Positions 34,640 through 47,299 are shown, counted from the first letter of the stretch. The stretch: 64,000 bases of DNA from Dichetophora obliterata (GCA_963920525.1 OY986435.1:263998962-264062961), one strand, 5' to 3'. Notes: generated by a model from the sequence alone, not told the origin. Translations and numbers: made by a program.

Positions 34640-35680
34640 TATGGCCGGTTTTAGGCAAAAGCTGTATATGCTGATGGCATATAAACATGGCAGAAGATAT
34701 TTTCTAAAAAAGTTTGTAACATATGGAAAAAAAGGAATTTGCATGCTACTTTTCCACCATTAGTAGCAGTAAAAAATATTTTTTTTAACCTATATTTTGT
34801 ATATGGGCATTTCCATGGTGTCGCACCGGACAGTCGTACGCAGTTAAAGTGAAAAAAAATTAGTAATAACACGGATTTATATTTTGATAATGGTCTTAAC
34901 TTATAACTCATAGTAAGCTCTATACGTGGTGCTAAGGTTGATTATCGGTAATTTTTCCTTTTCAAAATAATTGCTAAAAACAACGGGGGTCGCACGGGAC
35001 AAAAAACGGAAGTTTTTTTCGAGGAAAACAACTCAAGCGCCAAATTCAGCGAAGTCTGAGGGAATATTTCAAAGAGTTTATTTTTGGATGTTGTGCATTG
35101 TTGTTTCTTTTAAATTGCTTTTATTTTACCCAATAATATTTAACACTTATTTTTTAATTAAATATTAAGCTCGGTCGCACGGGACAGTTTTTTTCCATTG
35201 CAATTTAATTGGGTAATTAAGTAATTAGGTAGTTAAGTAATTATGTAATTTAGTAATTAAAAACAAATTCAATATATTTTCCTTTAATTGCATCAACCAT
35301 TTTTTCATTATCTTTAGCCAATGCCTTCCATTTTTACTAAAACAAAAATGTTTACGAAACATTTACTAAACACTTACGAAAAAGAAAAACTACATTTGTG
35401 AAACAGTGCAGACGATGTGATCATGATGGTTAATAATTTTATGTACAAATTGCTAAAATTAATAAAATTAAAATGTTTTTCTTAGATAATATCATAAAAT
35501 AATAAGTTTTTAATAAGTTTTAATTTTTTGGTCACGGTAGACTTTTCTGTGGAAATACCCATATGTAAAGATGGCACTGGAAATGAAAAGGTGAAAATCT
35601 GGTCACATCATAAATTGGCTCCAGATCTTCTGAAAAAAAAAACTATTAAAAAACCCTTGAATGTACCCCTTGAATGAACA
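34640..35680. repeat. Repeat related to the TIR element at 45201
   Basis: Begins with 'ggttttaggcaaaagc', as does 45211. Near its other end, 'aaggtgaaaatctggtcaca' and 'gctccagatcttctg' match 45370-45410. In between, the word 'gtcgcac(c/g)ggaca' occurs three times (34820, 34989, 35172). No coding region. Probably a longer or rearranged member of the same family. Confidence 0.5.
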
Positions 35681-36988
35681 TCTCCCACCACAATGATATT
35701 AAAAGATAGAAAACTAATAGATGTACAACAATAATCCATTTAAAAAAAATTACCTCCATCATAGTTAAAAAACATCCATCATAGTTATTTTGTTTATATT
35801 ATTCATGACACTCTTAAGTGGCAATTAGCTATAGTAGTAACCTCACAGTGCATCACTTTATGTTCAGCAAAAACTTAAAATAAAATCCTGCTCAACCGCG
35901 AATTCAGCAGAGACCAGCAAATTATAATGTTATTTTAAAAATTCTATAAAAGAAACGAAATTAAACAAATAGAACTTGATGTGTTCTAAAAACTTATTTG
36001 TAATAAGGAGAATTTCAGAGATGAGAATTTTCATAAAACATAAAAAAACTCATAAAAACATTACATTACAAATCGGGATAAGCTTTCAATTCCGAGTTGA
36101 TTACAATGAACTCTGTAAAAGAGTATTTTCCAAATATAAAACAAGGAAGTCTGTATAAAAAAAACATTTTTAAAAATATGCCCCTAAAAATATTTATTAT
36201 ACATTCTCATTGGGCTAGAAACCAGATTAAAATGAGTCCAACATGGATTCAAGCTCTATTTCAATTAGAAAATTGTAGAAAATTTTCAACAGCGTTTTTC
36301 TATAAAAAGTTATATTTAAACCAATGTTTGTTCCCACACTCACATTGCTGCTCACGTAAGCCGCTGAACTTATTTTATTATTTTTTTAAGTTAGTTTTAA
36401 TAGCGTTGAAAGTTTTTCAATTGCTGTTTTTGTCGTTTATTGAAATGTGTAGAAACTAATCCTGCCACCGCATGTGGCTTCTGGCCATAACGACAGAAAG
36501 GTCCAAGTGATAAAGAGTGAAATAAAGAGAAAGTTTAGAGACACAAAAAGAAGAAAAAACAATTGAAAATCCTTTGAGCACTTCAAAAACTTTTCGTGTG
36601 TCTTAAAAGCGTCATATTCAGGCATTCACTGCTTTACTGTAAATAACTTCTGCTTGTCAGAACTAATATCAAGAAGCGAGTGTTTTATTATAAAACTTTA
36701 TTCTACTCCATAATGAATAAGCAATTTAAAACACAGAATATTAACACAGAGAATTTCAGATCTCGTTATTTCGCAAATATTTAATCATCAGATTTTACCG
36801 GTGTTAAATATAGCATGAATTCATTTAGAAAACGAAATAATGATATCGATACTGATGTTTAAAAGAAATGTTTCAATGTATTATCGTTCGTCTTTTGTTA
36901 CTAAAAAGAATATCAGTGATTATGTCATACAGAATTCATTGATTGATGGGAGTCATCTAACTAGTGTGACCAGAGTGGAGAGCATGTT
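35681..36988. other. AT-rich non-coding DNA
   Basis: No supported gene. The 120-codon frame at 36097-36459 has low complexity and no recognisable domain. Confidence 0.3.
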
Positions 36989-37333
36989 TAAAAAAAAAAA
37001 ATAATAAACTGGCCATTTCAGCCCTTGGAAAGACTTTGACCTAGCTTCTATTGATCAATTGTGTTGTGCGTGTTGTTAAATGTTTGATCACAAATGACCG
37101 AGAACTGGACCTACGTGTTTTATGCCGACTCCGAACGGCTTATGTTCTCCAGAAGCTTTACATGGCAATTGTTACTCTCTGAGGTTTGCCATTGTCTGCA
37201 GAGAGGTGACGACCGAACAGAAAAATTAATTCAATTGAAAAAACTTTTCTGTCTGAGCTATAATTGAACCCGGGCTACCGCGGTTCTTTAGCTTAGGGGC
37301 CACGCACTCTACCCACTAGGCTACGGTCGCCAC
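36989..37333 (-). mobile_element. tRNA-derived SINE, near full length
   Basis: On the minus strand the order is a tRNA-like head (37333 to about 37255: 'tagcctagtgggtagagtgc' as A box and 'cccgggttcaatta' as B box), then a body containing 'ttcggagtcggcataaaaca', then a tail at 36989-37000 (AAT/A-rich on the plus strand). This body is, from memory, that of a SINE abundant in tephritid flies. A truncated second copy lies at 44400-44562. Confidence 0.82.
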
Positions 37334-39248
37334 CGGTTAAAAATAAGCAGAATAAAAAGTGTAATACTTTCTGCTTTCCTAAATATTGTCTAAAATAATA
37401 AAAACTGTAATGCAAAATGGCTTATATCATTTTTTTGATTTCATTACATCATTATCGTCATTTACAATTTTTTTGTTCTCGAATTAACTTGTAAAATACA
37501 AAATAATGCGTAAGAAAAATTCCGAGAAATGGCTTAAAATACATACACTTTTTGTAATTTCTAGAACAGAAATATTTTCAATATGCATATAAATCTTTTG
37601 CTTTAATTCAAGAAGGAACTGAATCAACAAGCAGGCGATTTCTGCACCTTATGATTAATTAATCGAAAATAATCTTTCAACATTAGCTGAGAATGTGAAA
37701 TTGTAAAAACTTCCTGTGAAATTCTTTAAATGGTTGAAATAAGTGGTTCATTGAATTCATTTTAAATAGCTTTCACTTTCTCCTAAAATTCACATGTAGG
37801 AATGCTTTAACACTTTAAAAAAAAAAAAGCAAAGAAAGATCAAGTCGATATGACGAAGATCAAATGTATGAAAATGTACTAAAAATGTCTTCGTGGAACT
37901 TAAGTACTTTTTTTAAAAAAAATGTACTGAAGACGTACAATTGTACTGAATAATCCAACACTGGGTTGGACATAAATTGCCTTAAGGAGATTGATAAAAA
38001 AGTCCGTCTCAGCCCCTTATATTTTTAAGAATATGCATATTTTTACAAAAAGAGTAAGAAAATTACAAAATATATACCTCTGACATAGTTGTTGTTTTTG
38101 CTGACCTAGAATAAAATGTTCTGATAAATATTTTTATACAATATTTTCACCCTGTAGACCCCTGTTTTTATGGGTGTATTTTAACCCCTCATCAAAAAAA
38201 TATGTGTGTGTCCGCCACGCACAGTTGGAGTGAAACCTTCAAAAAACTGTTTAAATTTTTTTACTACAAAGACTTTTTCATAAAACATCGTTACTTCAGA
38301 ATGAGAAAAACCGACTTGAAAATCAATATTTTTATTTTCGATGGATATATCTTCGTTGTTTTTAATATATTTTATTTTGACTTTTTACCCAAGAAATTAC
38401 TGAAAAGTTGCTATTGTTGTAAAAATAAAACAAGTATAAATTGCATTTCTGACTTCCTTTCATATAAAATTACGTTCATTTGCAGAATTTCTTCCAGCTA
38501 TGGGAAAAATTGTTAAAATACTTTTGTCCAAAATGTTTTTTTTTTTTAACTTTTTTTTACGGAATAGTCAAGCCTTAAAAAAAATTTATGTGAAAAAATT
38601 ATCCCAATATTTATTTCCTTCGTTATTCACTTCGCAGCCGAATTTTATTTAAACACATTTTTTCCACTAGCTTGTGAACACAAGCACACATTCCTACAGT
38701 ATCTAAAACGCTTAATAGACAAGAGTTTAGAGACTACGAAGCACCACACAAATTGGAGACGCGCTAAGTGCGTTTGTAGCACCGCCTATGTTTTCGATTG
38801 GCTTTTACAAACTTTCATAAAAGTAGACTCTAAATTTGTACGACAATTTAACAGCTACTGTATCTTTTAAAATGTCTTAGAAATTGGTTAGTGTAAATAC
38901 TAAGCGGTTGTTTGTTTGTGTATGTTTGACTTTTAAATGTCATTTTTTGTTTCATCGAGTTTACGCTAAAAATATTTCAATAAGTACCTAAAGTATTCCT
39001 TAACCCTTTCATTGGATTTTCTCATTATATTGGTAACATCAGAAAATATCTTTTATTTTTATTTTACAATTTTTGTTTTTAAATAAATCGCTTGGTACTA
39101 CAAGATGAAGTCATAGCAACATGATTTACATAAATTTTAGAGAGATATTTGAAGTTTAACTCAGTTGTATTTTCAATTTTGGGCCGAACAGAAGCAACAA
39201 AATTTTTTGTTTTGGGTCGTTCACACTACCTTAATATATTAACTTTTA
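37334..39248. other. AT-rich non-coding DNA
   Basis: About 1.9 kb without a supported gene. The 104-codon frame at 38202-38516 is low complexity and has no recognisable domain. Confidence 0.3.
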
Positions 39249-39252
39249 TATA

Positions 39253-40823
39253 CAGTGTTGCGCAAAACAATAGCAACAAAATCAGAACGCTGCTACAAAA
39301 TCGTGTATATTTTTATATATCAGGTACAGACAAAAATGATTATAGGAACCAAAGCATATATTCATACATCATATTAAAAACAAATAATATTAAAATTTGG
39401 TTTTGTTTTCTTTATTAAATTTAAAATTAATGTGACTTCATTCAGTTTGTCTCAGAGCAAAACAAAAGCAACATAATTAATATTAAGTGTAAGATTCATT
39501 ATTTTTTATAGCCGCTGCACATCTGAGCGACACCGACTCTATTAAATTAGATATGTTGGTATTAGGTATATGTTCTCAATTAAGTTTCAGGCCTTCATAC
39601 AGTGCAGTCTTATTGTAAAATCTTGACCAGAAACTTTTACCTTCAAAATCCCAAAAAGATTTTCAATGGGATTCAAGTCATTGTGACTGCGCCGGCCAAT
39701 CAAGGACTTGAATCCCATTGCCTCTAATGTAATCTTTGATGAGTTTCGAAGTGTGCTTCGGGTCGTTGTCGGGCTGAAACGTTCACTGAAGCGACATATT
39801 CCACTCTGAATGTGGCTGCATCTTGCTTTCTAAAATGTCTTTATATACAAATCGATCCATAATTCCATCGATTTTTTGAAATGGTTTAACTTCATTATAG
39901 GAAAAACAAGTCCAGACCATAATGCCAGTGCTTCCGTGCTTAAAATTTATTTTGTAGTTTCGGGCTTCAAGTCGTGCATCTGGGTGGCCCCGTACCTTCG
40001 CTCATCCCATCTGAATTAATCAAGTTTCAGGTGTTACAATTTAATCAATGATTTAAATTGTAACACCTCACCTTGTTTTTTATGCTTAGCTGTAAGCAAA
40101 GGTTTCTCTGCCGGTCTGTAACTTCTTTAATCGTTCTCAACGGCTCGTCTTCAAACAGTGCTGTGATTGATATCTAAATCAAGTGTACGAACAACCTCTT
40201 TGGATGTGGCAAATGCATTTCGTTTGAAGACGCCACAAATGTTCCTGTCATCACGCAGCGATGTCTTCCGCGGCCGCCCTCTTTAATGTACCGTTGTAAC
40301 GCCTTTTGTGATGGTATATTTCTTTATTAATCTGCAAACTATTGACCGATTAATATCAAACTTTTTCACGTTAGATATTTGCGAATTTCCGTTTTTATGT
40401 TCGGATATAATTTGCAATTTAAGAGCTTCACAGTATTTAAAACGTGCCATTATAAATGGAACAGACAATGTCACAACTAGCGCAAAAACAAAACTAAACT
40501 TAAATGTTTATGACTTACTAACAACACGTGCTTTACAATTACGGAACTTTTACCGGTAATTCTTGGAACTTCTGTTCTATTTTTACATTTTTCAAATTTT
40601 GTTGCTTATATTTTGCTCTCAGACAAATTGAAGGTAGCCACATTAATCTTAAATTTAATAAAAAAAAAACAAAACCAAATTTGAATTTGATTTTTTTTTG
40701 TATATGATGTACGAATATATACTTTGATTTCTATAATCATTTTTGTGTGTCCCCAATATTAAAAAAGATACACGATTTTGTTGCAGCGTACTTATTTTGT
40801 TGCTATTGTTTTGCGCAACACTG
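39253..40823 (-). mobile_element. Tc1-like transposon
   Basis: Termini begin CAGTGTTGCGCAAAACAATA and are inverted at the right (complement ends at 40823). TATATA borders both sides, containing the TA duplication. The length is 1571 bp. The word 'gcaaaacaatagcaacaaaa' recurs in diverged form inside both ends (about 39455 and 40605), hinting at an inverted repeat/direct repeat structure. It carries a decayed transposase on the minus strand. Confidence 0.88.
39483..40450 (-). pseudogene. Tc1-like transposase, decayed
   Basis: The minus-strand start at 40450 gives MARFKYCEALKLQIISEHKN, a helix-turn-helix region, then GRPRKTSLRDDRNICG near 40260. Later fragments include KHGSTGIMVWTCFSYNEVKP, QPDNDPKHTSKLIKDYIRG with the second catalytic Asp, and 'DLNPIENLFGILK' with the third-block Glu, in a shifted frame. 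The end reads NLIESVSLRCAAAIKN. Stops and frameshifts occur between all blocks. Confidence 0.82.
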
Positions 40824-40825
40824 TA

Positions 40826-41071
40826 TATACTCGGTTTTTCTATTTTACTATTGTAATATTTTACATATTTTACTATACACCCGTACAGTAAAATACAACT
40901 TATAATCAGGGACCGAAAATAACTGTTATTTTACAATTTTCAGATGAAAAAGGCATAACGAAAAAGTGGCCGGAGGACTTTTTTAAATATACCATTATTA
41001 TCGTAATGTCAGCAGCTTCGCGAATATTAAATGCCTTTTAAATTTTTGGCTGTTACTATAAAAAATAATAT
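40826..41071. other. AT-rich non-coding DNA
   Basis: No supported feature; leads into the foldback repeat at 41072. Confidence 0.3.
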
Positions 41072-41475
41072 TAACTGTTATTTTTTGCCTTTTATTTTTT
41101 TGGGCAAAAATAACTGTTACTTTTGACTTTTATTTTTTAAGTCAAAAATAACAGTTATTTTGTGCCTTTTATTTTTTCGGTCAAAAATATCAGGCAATTT
41201 GTATTTTTTCAAAGGCCGAATAAAAAACTTTAAAAACTAAAAAGTTTTATAGCTCAAAATGTGCGCGCGGATGAGACGATAAAAATTGTATAAAACTGTT
41301 TTTGTCGTTCAAGTGGCTTTTAAAAAAATTCAAATTGCCTGATATTTTTGACCGAAAAAATAAAAGGCACAAAATAACTGTTATTTTTGACCTAAAAAAT
41401 AAAAGTCAAAAGTAACAGTTATTTTTGCCCGAAAAAATAAAAGGCATTAAATAACTAGTATTTTTGTCGGAAAAA
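41072..41475. repeat. Foldback repeat built from 'aacagttatttt' units
   Basis: The left arm (41072-41220) and right arm (41335-41475) are close reverse complements. Each arm is itself made of near-palindromic units of about 45 bp alternating 'taactgttatttttg', 'ccttttattttttcg' and 'gtcaaaaataacagttattt'. The loop of about 110 bp is unrelated sequence with 'gtgcgcgcggatgagacg'. No coding region. Confidence 0.8.
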
Positions 41476-42399
41476 ATAAAAGTTAAATGATAACTCCCAT
41501 TTATTTTCAAACATTTTCTTTTGTCAGATAAATTTATTATTAGCTTTAGCAAACTTTTTTATAAAAAATTCCAAGTGGCTGAAAATTCATACTATTTTAA
41601 ATAACTCAGATTGTCCAAGACATTGGCAAAAAATAAAAAGTTTGCTAAAGCTAAAGAAAAGTTAGTGATAAAGTACCGATAAAGAAAAGTGTTTGAAAAT
41701 AAATGAAAGGAAAAAAAGTGACAGGGTTGCAAACCTGAACACAATGTATAATTTTAAAAATTTTAAAATTTGAAGGCTTATATCTGTTAAACTATAAAAG
41801 GCAATGAATTTTTGTAAGCAGTTATAGTTAGGACAAGTATTTTTTAATCAAACTTTAGTAGGTTCGACAATGAATGTTGGACTTTCGTCTTCTCTGTTCC
41901 GAAACCGTGTATGCCTGTGTTATTAATTGAAGGTTACTATAATAAGAAATGAGATAATATTTTATTTATTTTTTATTGCAAAAGTCTTTCATATTTTATA
42001 TCTTCCGTACACATTCAAAATAGTATGCACCTTCAATGTACATTTTTGTATGACTACAAAACAAAGTATTTTCGTTTTTTGAAAGGTTTCGTATTGTAAA
42101 AATAGAAATATTTCGTTTTCTTTTCCTTTATTTCATACACACAGAATTCGTTCGGAAGTTTAATTTTCAATTTTTGGCTTCAGTACCTTTAACACTTTAA
42201 TATTAATTGCAATAGAGATGATAAAATCAAAAATAATTGTATCGAACGCATAAAATAAACCAAAATGTTTTGCGTAAACACGATAAATCAAATTATAGAC
42301 GAATTCATCATTTTTGTTTTGTACAAATGGGTTGTAAATATTTTTATTAAACCAAACTTATATATTTGAATTAAATGACTGATGCAAGAAAGTTTCATC
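41476..42399. other. AT-rich non-coding DNA
   Basis: No supported gene or repeat boundary. Confidence 0.3.
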
Positions 42400-42701
42400 T
42401 AGTTTCGGCTATTCGGCCTCAAACTAGCCGAAACTGACAAAAAGTGCCGAAACTGGCCGTAACCGAAAGCGAATATTCGGTCGGACTTTACTTATATGTA
42501 TGAAATGTTATTTTTATTTCCTTTAACTAAAAAAATGTACAAGGTTATGATTTTATGAGCTTTAGGTCAAGTAGAAAACATTTATTTGTAAGAAACTTAC
42601 ATTTTCATATAAATAACCAGTTTCGGTTTCGGCCGAATATTATAAAATGGCCGAATATTCGGATTCGGTTTCGGCCAAAATTCGGTTTCGGTCGGACACT
42701 A
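42400..42701. repeat. 'TTCGG' inverted-repeat element
   Basis: Both ends are dense in 'tttcgg', 'gaatattcgg' and 'gccgaaac' words in opposite orientation (42400-42485 and 42620-42701), around an AT-rich centre. It has the look of a MITE, but the exact tips and target duplication are not clear. Confidence 0.5.
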
Positions 42702-43046
42702 ATCGATATAAATGAAAGTTTTTAAATAGGCGCATAGAATTATAATAAAAATACAATACAACTTACTTTTTAAGGAAAGCTTATCTTTAAAGACATAATA
42801 AAAACCAATTCCATCAGAACTTTTTCTTACTCAGAAAAGTCTTAAGATCACATATGTTTAAAATACTAATGTGATACACATTTGGCCTAACATCAATTTA
42901 AATGTCTAGTGTGAGGTTCGAGTTTCATTTGCACAATCTTCAATTTGCACAGTAAACTTGTTCGATAAGCAGGTATTTTTTGTTGCCAATATAGCTTGAT
43001 CAGCTCATACAAGTAGTAAGGTAATACAAGTAGTAGCGACAGTTCT
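42702..43046. other. AT-rich non-coding DNA
   Basis: No supported feature. Confidence 0.3.
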
Positions 43047-43191
43047 AGCTGCAGTCAACAAATGTCAAACAAAAGAAAACGAGAGAGTGCTATGGTTGCT
43101 ATGGCAGCTGATGAAAAATGGAGATATCAAAAATAGTTTGTGTCAAGATGTTTTTTAGTTCTCTTTTGTTTGACATATGCTGACCGCAGCT
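43047..43191. mobile_element. Short MITE, 145 bp
   Basis: The left end 'agctgcagtcaacaaatgtc' continues 'aaacaaaagaaaac'. The right end is the diverged complement ('gttctcttttgtttgacata', 'tgctgaccgcagct'). No clear duplication and no coding region. Confidence 0.6.
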
Positions 43192-44399
43192 CGTGAGAAA
43201 ATAGGCACTTATCAAGGCTGCATAATAGATTGTTTAATCATGGATCGGCTCAACCACATTTGTTATTGTTACTGCATACTAATACGTATAAGTCTATGAA
43301 TGAGTCTAAATATAAACTTATTTTTCTTTACATTTTCGTCACTGCAATTCAGCTGTTTTTCAATTGAACAAACCTCAAACAAGTCAGTTGATTCCAGTCT
43401 TTGGGTTAGTGTGGTTCTAGTGTATTTCATTGAATTTTCAAGTTTTGTTTATTTAGTTTTGCTGCTTATTTAGTTGAAACATAATACATTCAATATCAAC
43501 AACATAATTTGTGCAAATCTATTATATTTCATCAATCATCAAAATAGATTAGCTAAGCTTGGTGAAATATTTTGTGCATGTACATAAAAACTTGTCGATT
43601 TGTCTCAATAACTCGTGCCACGTTCTTAACAGCAATTAAAATACTACATATATTTATTATTTTTTTTTCCATTATAATAGCGGCAGCTTGTGGTTTGTTT
43701 TTCTTTATCTGAAGTAAATAAAAAAAGTCATGCTATCAGAAGTGAGCTTATTACAAACATGAGTTTAAGTTTTTGCATACTCGTGAGTGGATAGTGACTT
43801 TTAATTTTTACTTTTAAAGTTCTAATAAATGCACTTTTTTTTGTGTAATTTTAAGAAGTTCAACATAACCTAACATGCTGAGTAAAAAAAGTGCAAAACA
43901 GCATAAAAGATAAATTTATGCCAACTGTATTTGCGTTACAAGAACATCAATAAGCTTTTTATTTTTTATATATTACAAAATAACTAGCAGTACTTGGCCT
44001 AAGTTGCCACACCTCTCAATGTTTAAAATATGTGTTGTTTTTTGTGAAATCCAAAATTTTTCATTACCGTTTTTATTGAAAGTGGGATAAACAATGTTTT
44101 TGGTTTTTAAATTTGGTGCAAAATGAAAAAATTTATTGATGTTCGGAGAAAGCAGCCGGCCATGTGAAAAGCATGATAGATTTCTTAAATTTTATCCTCT
44201 AACACTGACTTCGCGTTTTGTTTATAGTAATCCTGATCCGATCAATGCTAATTTTAGAGAATAGTATTACTGCATGTTTTTGTAAAACGCAACGGAGCCT
44301 GAATGTCATGAAAGAAACGAGCAACAATATTTTTTGATAATGAAAAATGTATTACTTGCCGTGTCTCAACCACGTTCAGCCTTCAATTCGTTTTACATA
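43192..44399. other. AT-rich non-coding DNA
   Basis: No supported gene. An ATA/AAT microsatellite at 44398-44415 is the tail of the SINE that follows. Confidence 0.3.
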
Positions 44400-44562
44400 A
44401 TAATAATAATAATAATGCACTGGCCATTTCAGTCCTTGGAAGGACTTCGACCTAGCTTCCATTGATCAATTGTGTTGTGCGTGTTATTAAATGTTTGAAC
44501 ACAAATGACCGAGAACTGGACCTACGTGTTTTATGCCGACTCCGAACGGCTTTATGTTCTCG
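44400..44562 (-). mobile_element. tRNA-derived SINE, 5'-truncated copy
   Basis: About 145 bp match 37003-37150 closely ('cactggccatttcagtcctt', 'gacctacgtgttttatgccg', 'actccgaacggc'). The tRNA-like head is missing. An AAT repeat at 44398-44415 is the minus-strand tail. Confidence 0.8.
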
Positions 44563-44624
44563 TTTTACATAAACATGCAGTTAATTCGCTTTTAAAGTAG
44601 CAAATTTTATAATTTTTATCATTG

Positions 44625-44995
44625 GCCGCATTCAGCGCAGACAACAGTTGGCAACTGTTGTGTAAAAATTCGCTGAATGGTACAAATTTGGTAGCGCTAA
44701 CTAAAACTGATAAAGTAGCGAACGCCTTTTAATCGAGCGAATAAATTCTATGCTACATGAACACAACTGTTTGCTTAACTGTCAGATGCTGTTACTGACG
44801 CTGTTAAATTAATAAACGCAGAAAGAACGCAGCAAATTTAAGTGAGAAACCTTTGCAATTGAATTAAATTTACATAAAAATTAAATTGAATCTAACTTCT
44901 GACGTGTAGAGTAGCAACACATTCAGAGAAAAACATCGTGAACTAAGGTAGCGCTACCATTACAGTTCACAACAGTTGTCTGCGCTGAATGCGGC
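44625..44995. mobile_element. MITE with GCCGCATTCAGCGCAGACAA termini
   Basis: A 371-bp element. Inverted ends of about 22 bp are near perfect, and inner 'ggtagcgcta' words are also inverted. A perfect 5-bp CATTG flanks both ends (44620-44624, 44996-45000), although a shorter ATT duplication is possible if the tip is one base longer. No coding capacity. Confidence 0.78.
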
Positions 44996-45200
44996 CATTG
45001 ACGCCAGTGAAATTCTTTTTAGAGCAGCATAAAACTTAAGTTTAAAGGGTTTTGTTGTGAGCAGAAAAATAAAACGGTAAATTATTTTAATTGCGAATAG
45101 GTTTGGCTTCAACTCATGCTATTGCTATAAGTTATTATGTGCAACAAAATTTGGGTGCTTTGGAATGAATTTTTGCGCACCGTAAATGTATACAGCGTTT

Positions 45201-45808
45201 TTTAAGAGAGGTTTTAGGCAAAAGCGATTGAAATTAAGGCATATTTTAAAAGTCATCAGTATAAATAATTTTTTTTTGTGACATAGTTTTTATACATAAA
45301 AATGGCGCTAAAGTTGGTGTGCCATTTTTATGTATATTTGTATAAGTATAAAGGTGAAATAAAAAAAAGGTGAAAATCGGGCCACATCATAGCTCAGCTC
45401 CAGATCGTCTGGAAAAAAAAATGCAATCGAAAGTAGACTCTTGAGTACACTTTATTTAACAAAATGGAATGAAAATATTGATTATATAGTGTGAAAGAAA
45501 AAATCAAAAAATGAACATTATTTTTTACCTTACTGTTGCGTGTAAAAACTAGAAAAGTTTTTCAAAGACGCTTATTTTGGTAAATGGGGTGTCGAATTGC
45601 ATTAAAAAATAATTTTAAAATAGGTCGATTAGTTTGTTTGCAGGAGTATGGCCCGTTTTGAAAATGTCTATTTAGTGAAAAACACGTTTAAAGTTACTCT
45701 GGCGCATTGGGTTTGAAGCGCTGTAGAATCTGTATTATAAGCGGGATTAATTTGAAATTTTTAGAAATTAAATTTTTACAAAATTGTTTGCCTAAAACCT
45801 CCTTTAAG
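45201..45808. mobile_element. TIR element with 'ggttttaggcaaa' termini
   Basis: The left end 'tttaagagaggttttaggca' and the right end complement 'cttaaaggaggttttaggca' define a 608-bp element. The interior shares 'aaggtgaaaatcgggccaca' and 'ctccagatcgtctgg' with 35600-35660. No coding region. The duplication is not clear. Confidence 0.6.
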
Positions 45809-46552
45809 GGCAAAAAATGATCAAAAGTAATCAACAGTAATAAAAACATAGTTCTGACTCGCATAATTCTAGAATCGCGCAAGTTTTTTCTAGAAGTGCA
45901 CAGTAGAGCCAAATTCAATAAAAACTAGCTGACATAAAAAGCTAACTATGATTTCAATAAAAGCTAACTATGATTTTAATTAAATTTGGAACCTAGAGCT
46001 TGAATTTGGAGCTGCTGTAAAAACCAGTTTACTAGAAAATATGAAGAAAAACTGTAATAAAAAGAAATGAAGTGATAAAAACAAGAAGAGAAAAAAGAAA
46101 ATAAAATGCGAAAAAATAAAACAACAACAACAAAATTGAGCTGCAGCATCGAAGACAAGCTTTTTGTAAACTACTGGTGCAAAGAGTATTCGCACTAAAG
46201 TAACGACAGACGACAACTCAGAATACAGCGATTGAGATTTTTATTAACACGATTTTATTAGCTTTAATTCATGTCTGTCCCGTAAAAATGTTGGAATTCA
46301 TTTTTAGCCGACTTCCCGATGAGCTAGAGTTTTGAAACTTAAAATAACTGGATGATAACACAATAATAATTTTTTTTCTTGTCTGTGCATTTATTTGTTT
46401 GGCCAAAATGCGACATTATTTGATACATACATACATACATATTGAAAATCAAACAAAAATACTGAAAAGCTCATTGACATTTTTAAATTTCAATAATTCA
46501 CAACTGAAGAGCATTTATTACCTTATTAAGAAAAAGTTTAAGTGTGAGTTCT
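45809..46552. other. AT-rich non-coding DNA
   Basis: No supported gene. An ATAC microsatellite lies at about 46425-46441. Confidence 0.3.
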
Positions 46553-46832
46553 GTAGCTCATAGCGTAAAGTGATTGATTTATAAACACAAGGTAGTGAGT
46601 TCGAGCCTCAAAAAGTTGTTTTTTTTCGAGTTCGAGTTGTTTTTTTTTAAACAAATTCAAATTTTGAAAAGTTCACGAATGAGGGTGAAAAAAAAGCTGT
46701 AAAAAAGTAATTTAAATAACATTTTTTTATCTATTTTATAAGAAAGTAGTTTGATTTATTGCTATTTAGAGTATAATTCTTGCACATAGCGCTTGCTTTA
46801 TAATCGTAAGGTTTGAGTTCGGGCCTAGGCAA
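46553..46832 (+). repeat. Two degraded tRNA-like (SINE head) segments
   Basis: At 46553-46617 an A-box-like 'tgtagctcatagcgtaaag' and a B-box-like 'gagttcgagcc' are spaced as in a tRNA. At 46770-46832 a second, weaker copy has 'catagcgcttgc' and 'gagttcgggcc'. Neither has a pairing acceptor stem, so they are tRNA-derived repeat heads, not tRNA genes. Confidence 0.5.
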
Positions 46833-47299
46833 TGTACGGGGATTTTTTTCCAGTTTTTTTTTTGCTTAATTTTTAATATTTTTAAAACCATTTCGGTTTC
46901 TTAAACAAATTCTTCTGTCACCTTCAGTGGTGAATTTTTGAAAATTCTAATTTTTAAAGTTTTTCACAAAGACTAAAAATAAGAAAAAAAATTTTTAAAT
47001 ATAACAAGTCCTTAAAAGGAACTAAAAAGTATAAAATAATTTCTCCTTCAGTAGGGTATTTAGTTCTCCTATAAACGTGGGGCGCATGCTATAGAGAATA
47101 TTAAACCTGCATCACTAGCCTTAGCAAACTTGAATCTATCATCCATGCAAGGAATTCTATGACAGTCAAGGGACCTGGGTTAATAAATCATTTGTTCAAT
47201 AACGTACTAAATGGTGTTTTTGTAGCAGCATGAAAATTTTAAATAATAATACAAGACAGAAATATGGTTTAAATGCATTTTTATGATTATAATCTGGTT
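46833..47299. other. AT-rich non-coding DNA
   Basis: No supported feature. Confidence 0.3.

Noticed and set aside
36097..36459. A 120-codon + strand open frame
   Set aside because: Lys/Phe-rich AT-driven composition, no domain, no splice context and no homologue that I recognise.
38202..38516. A 104-codon + strand open frame
   Set aside because: Composition is that of random AT-rich DNA and no motif is recognisable.
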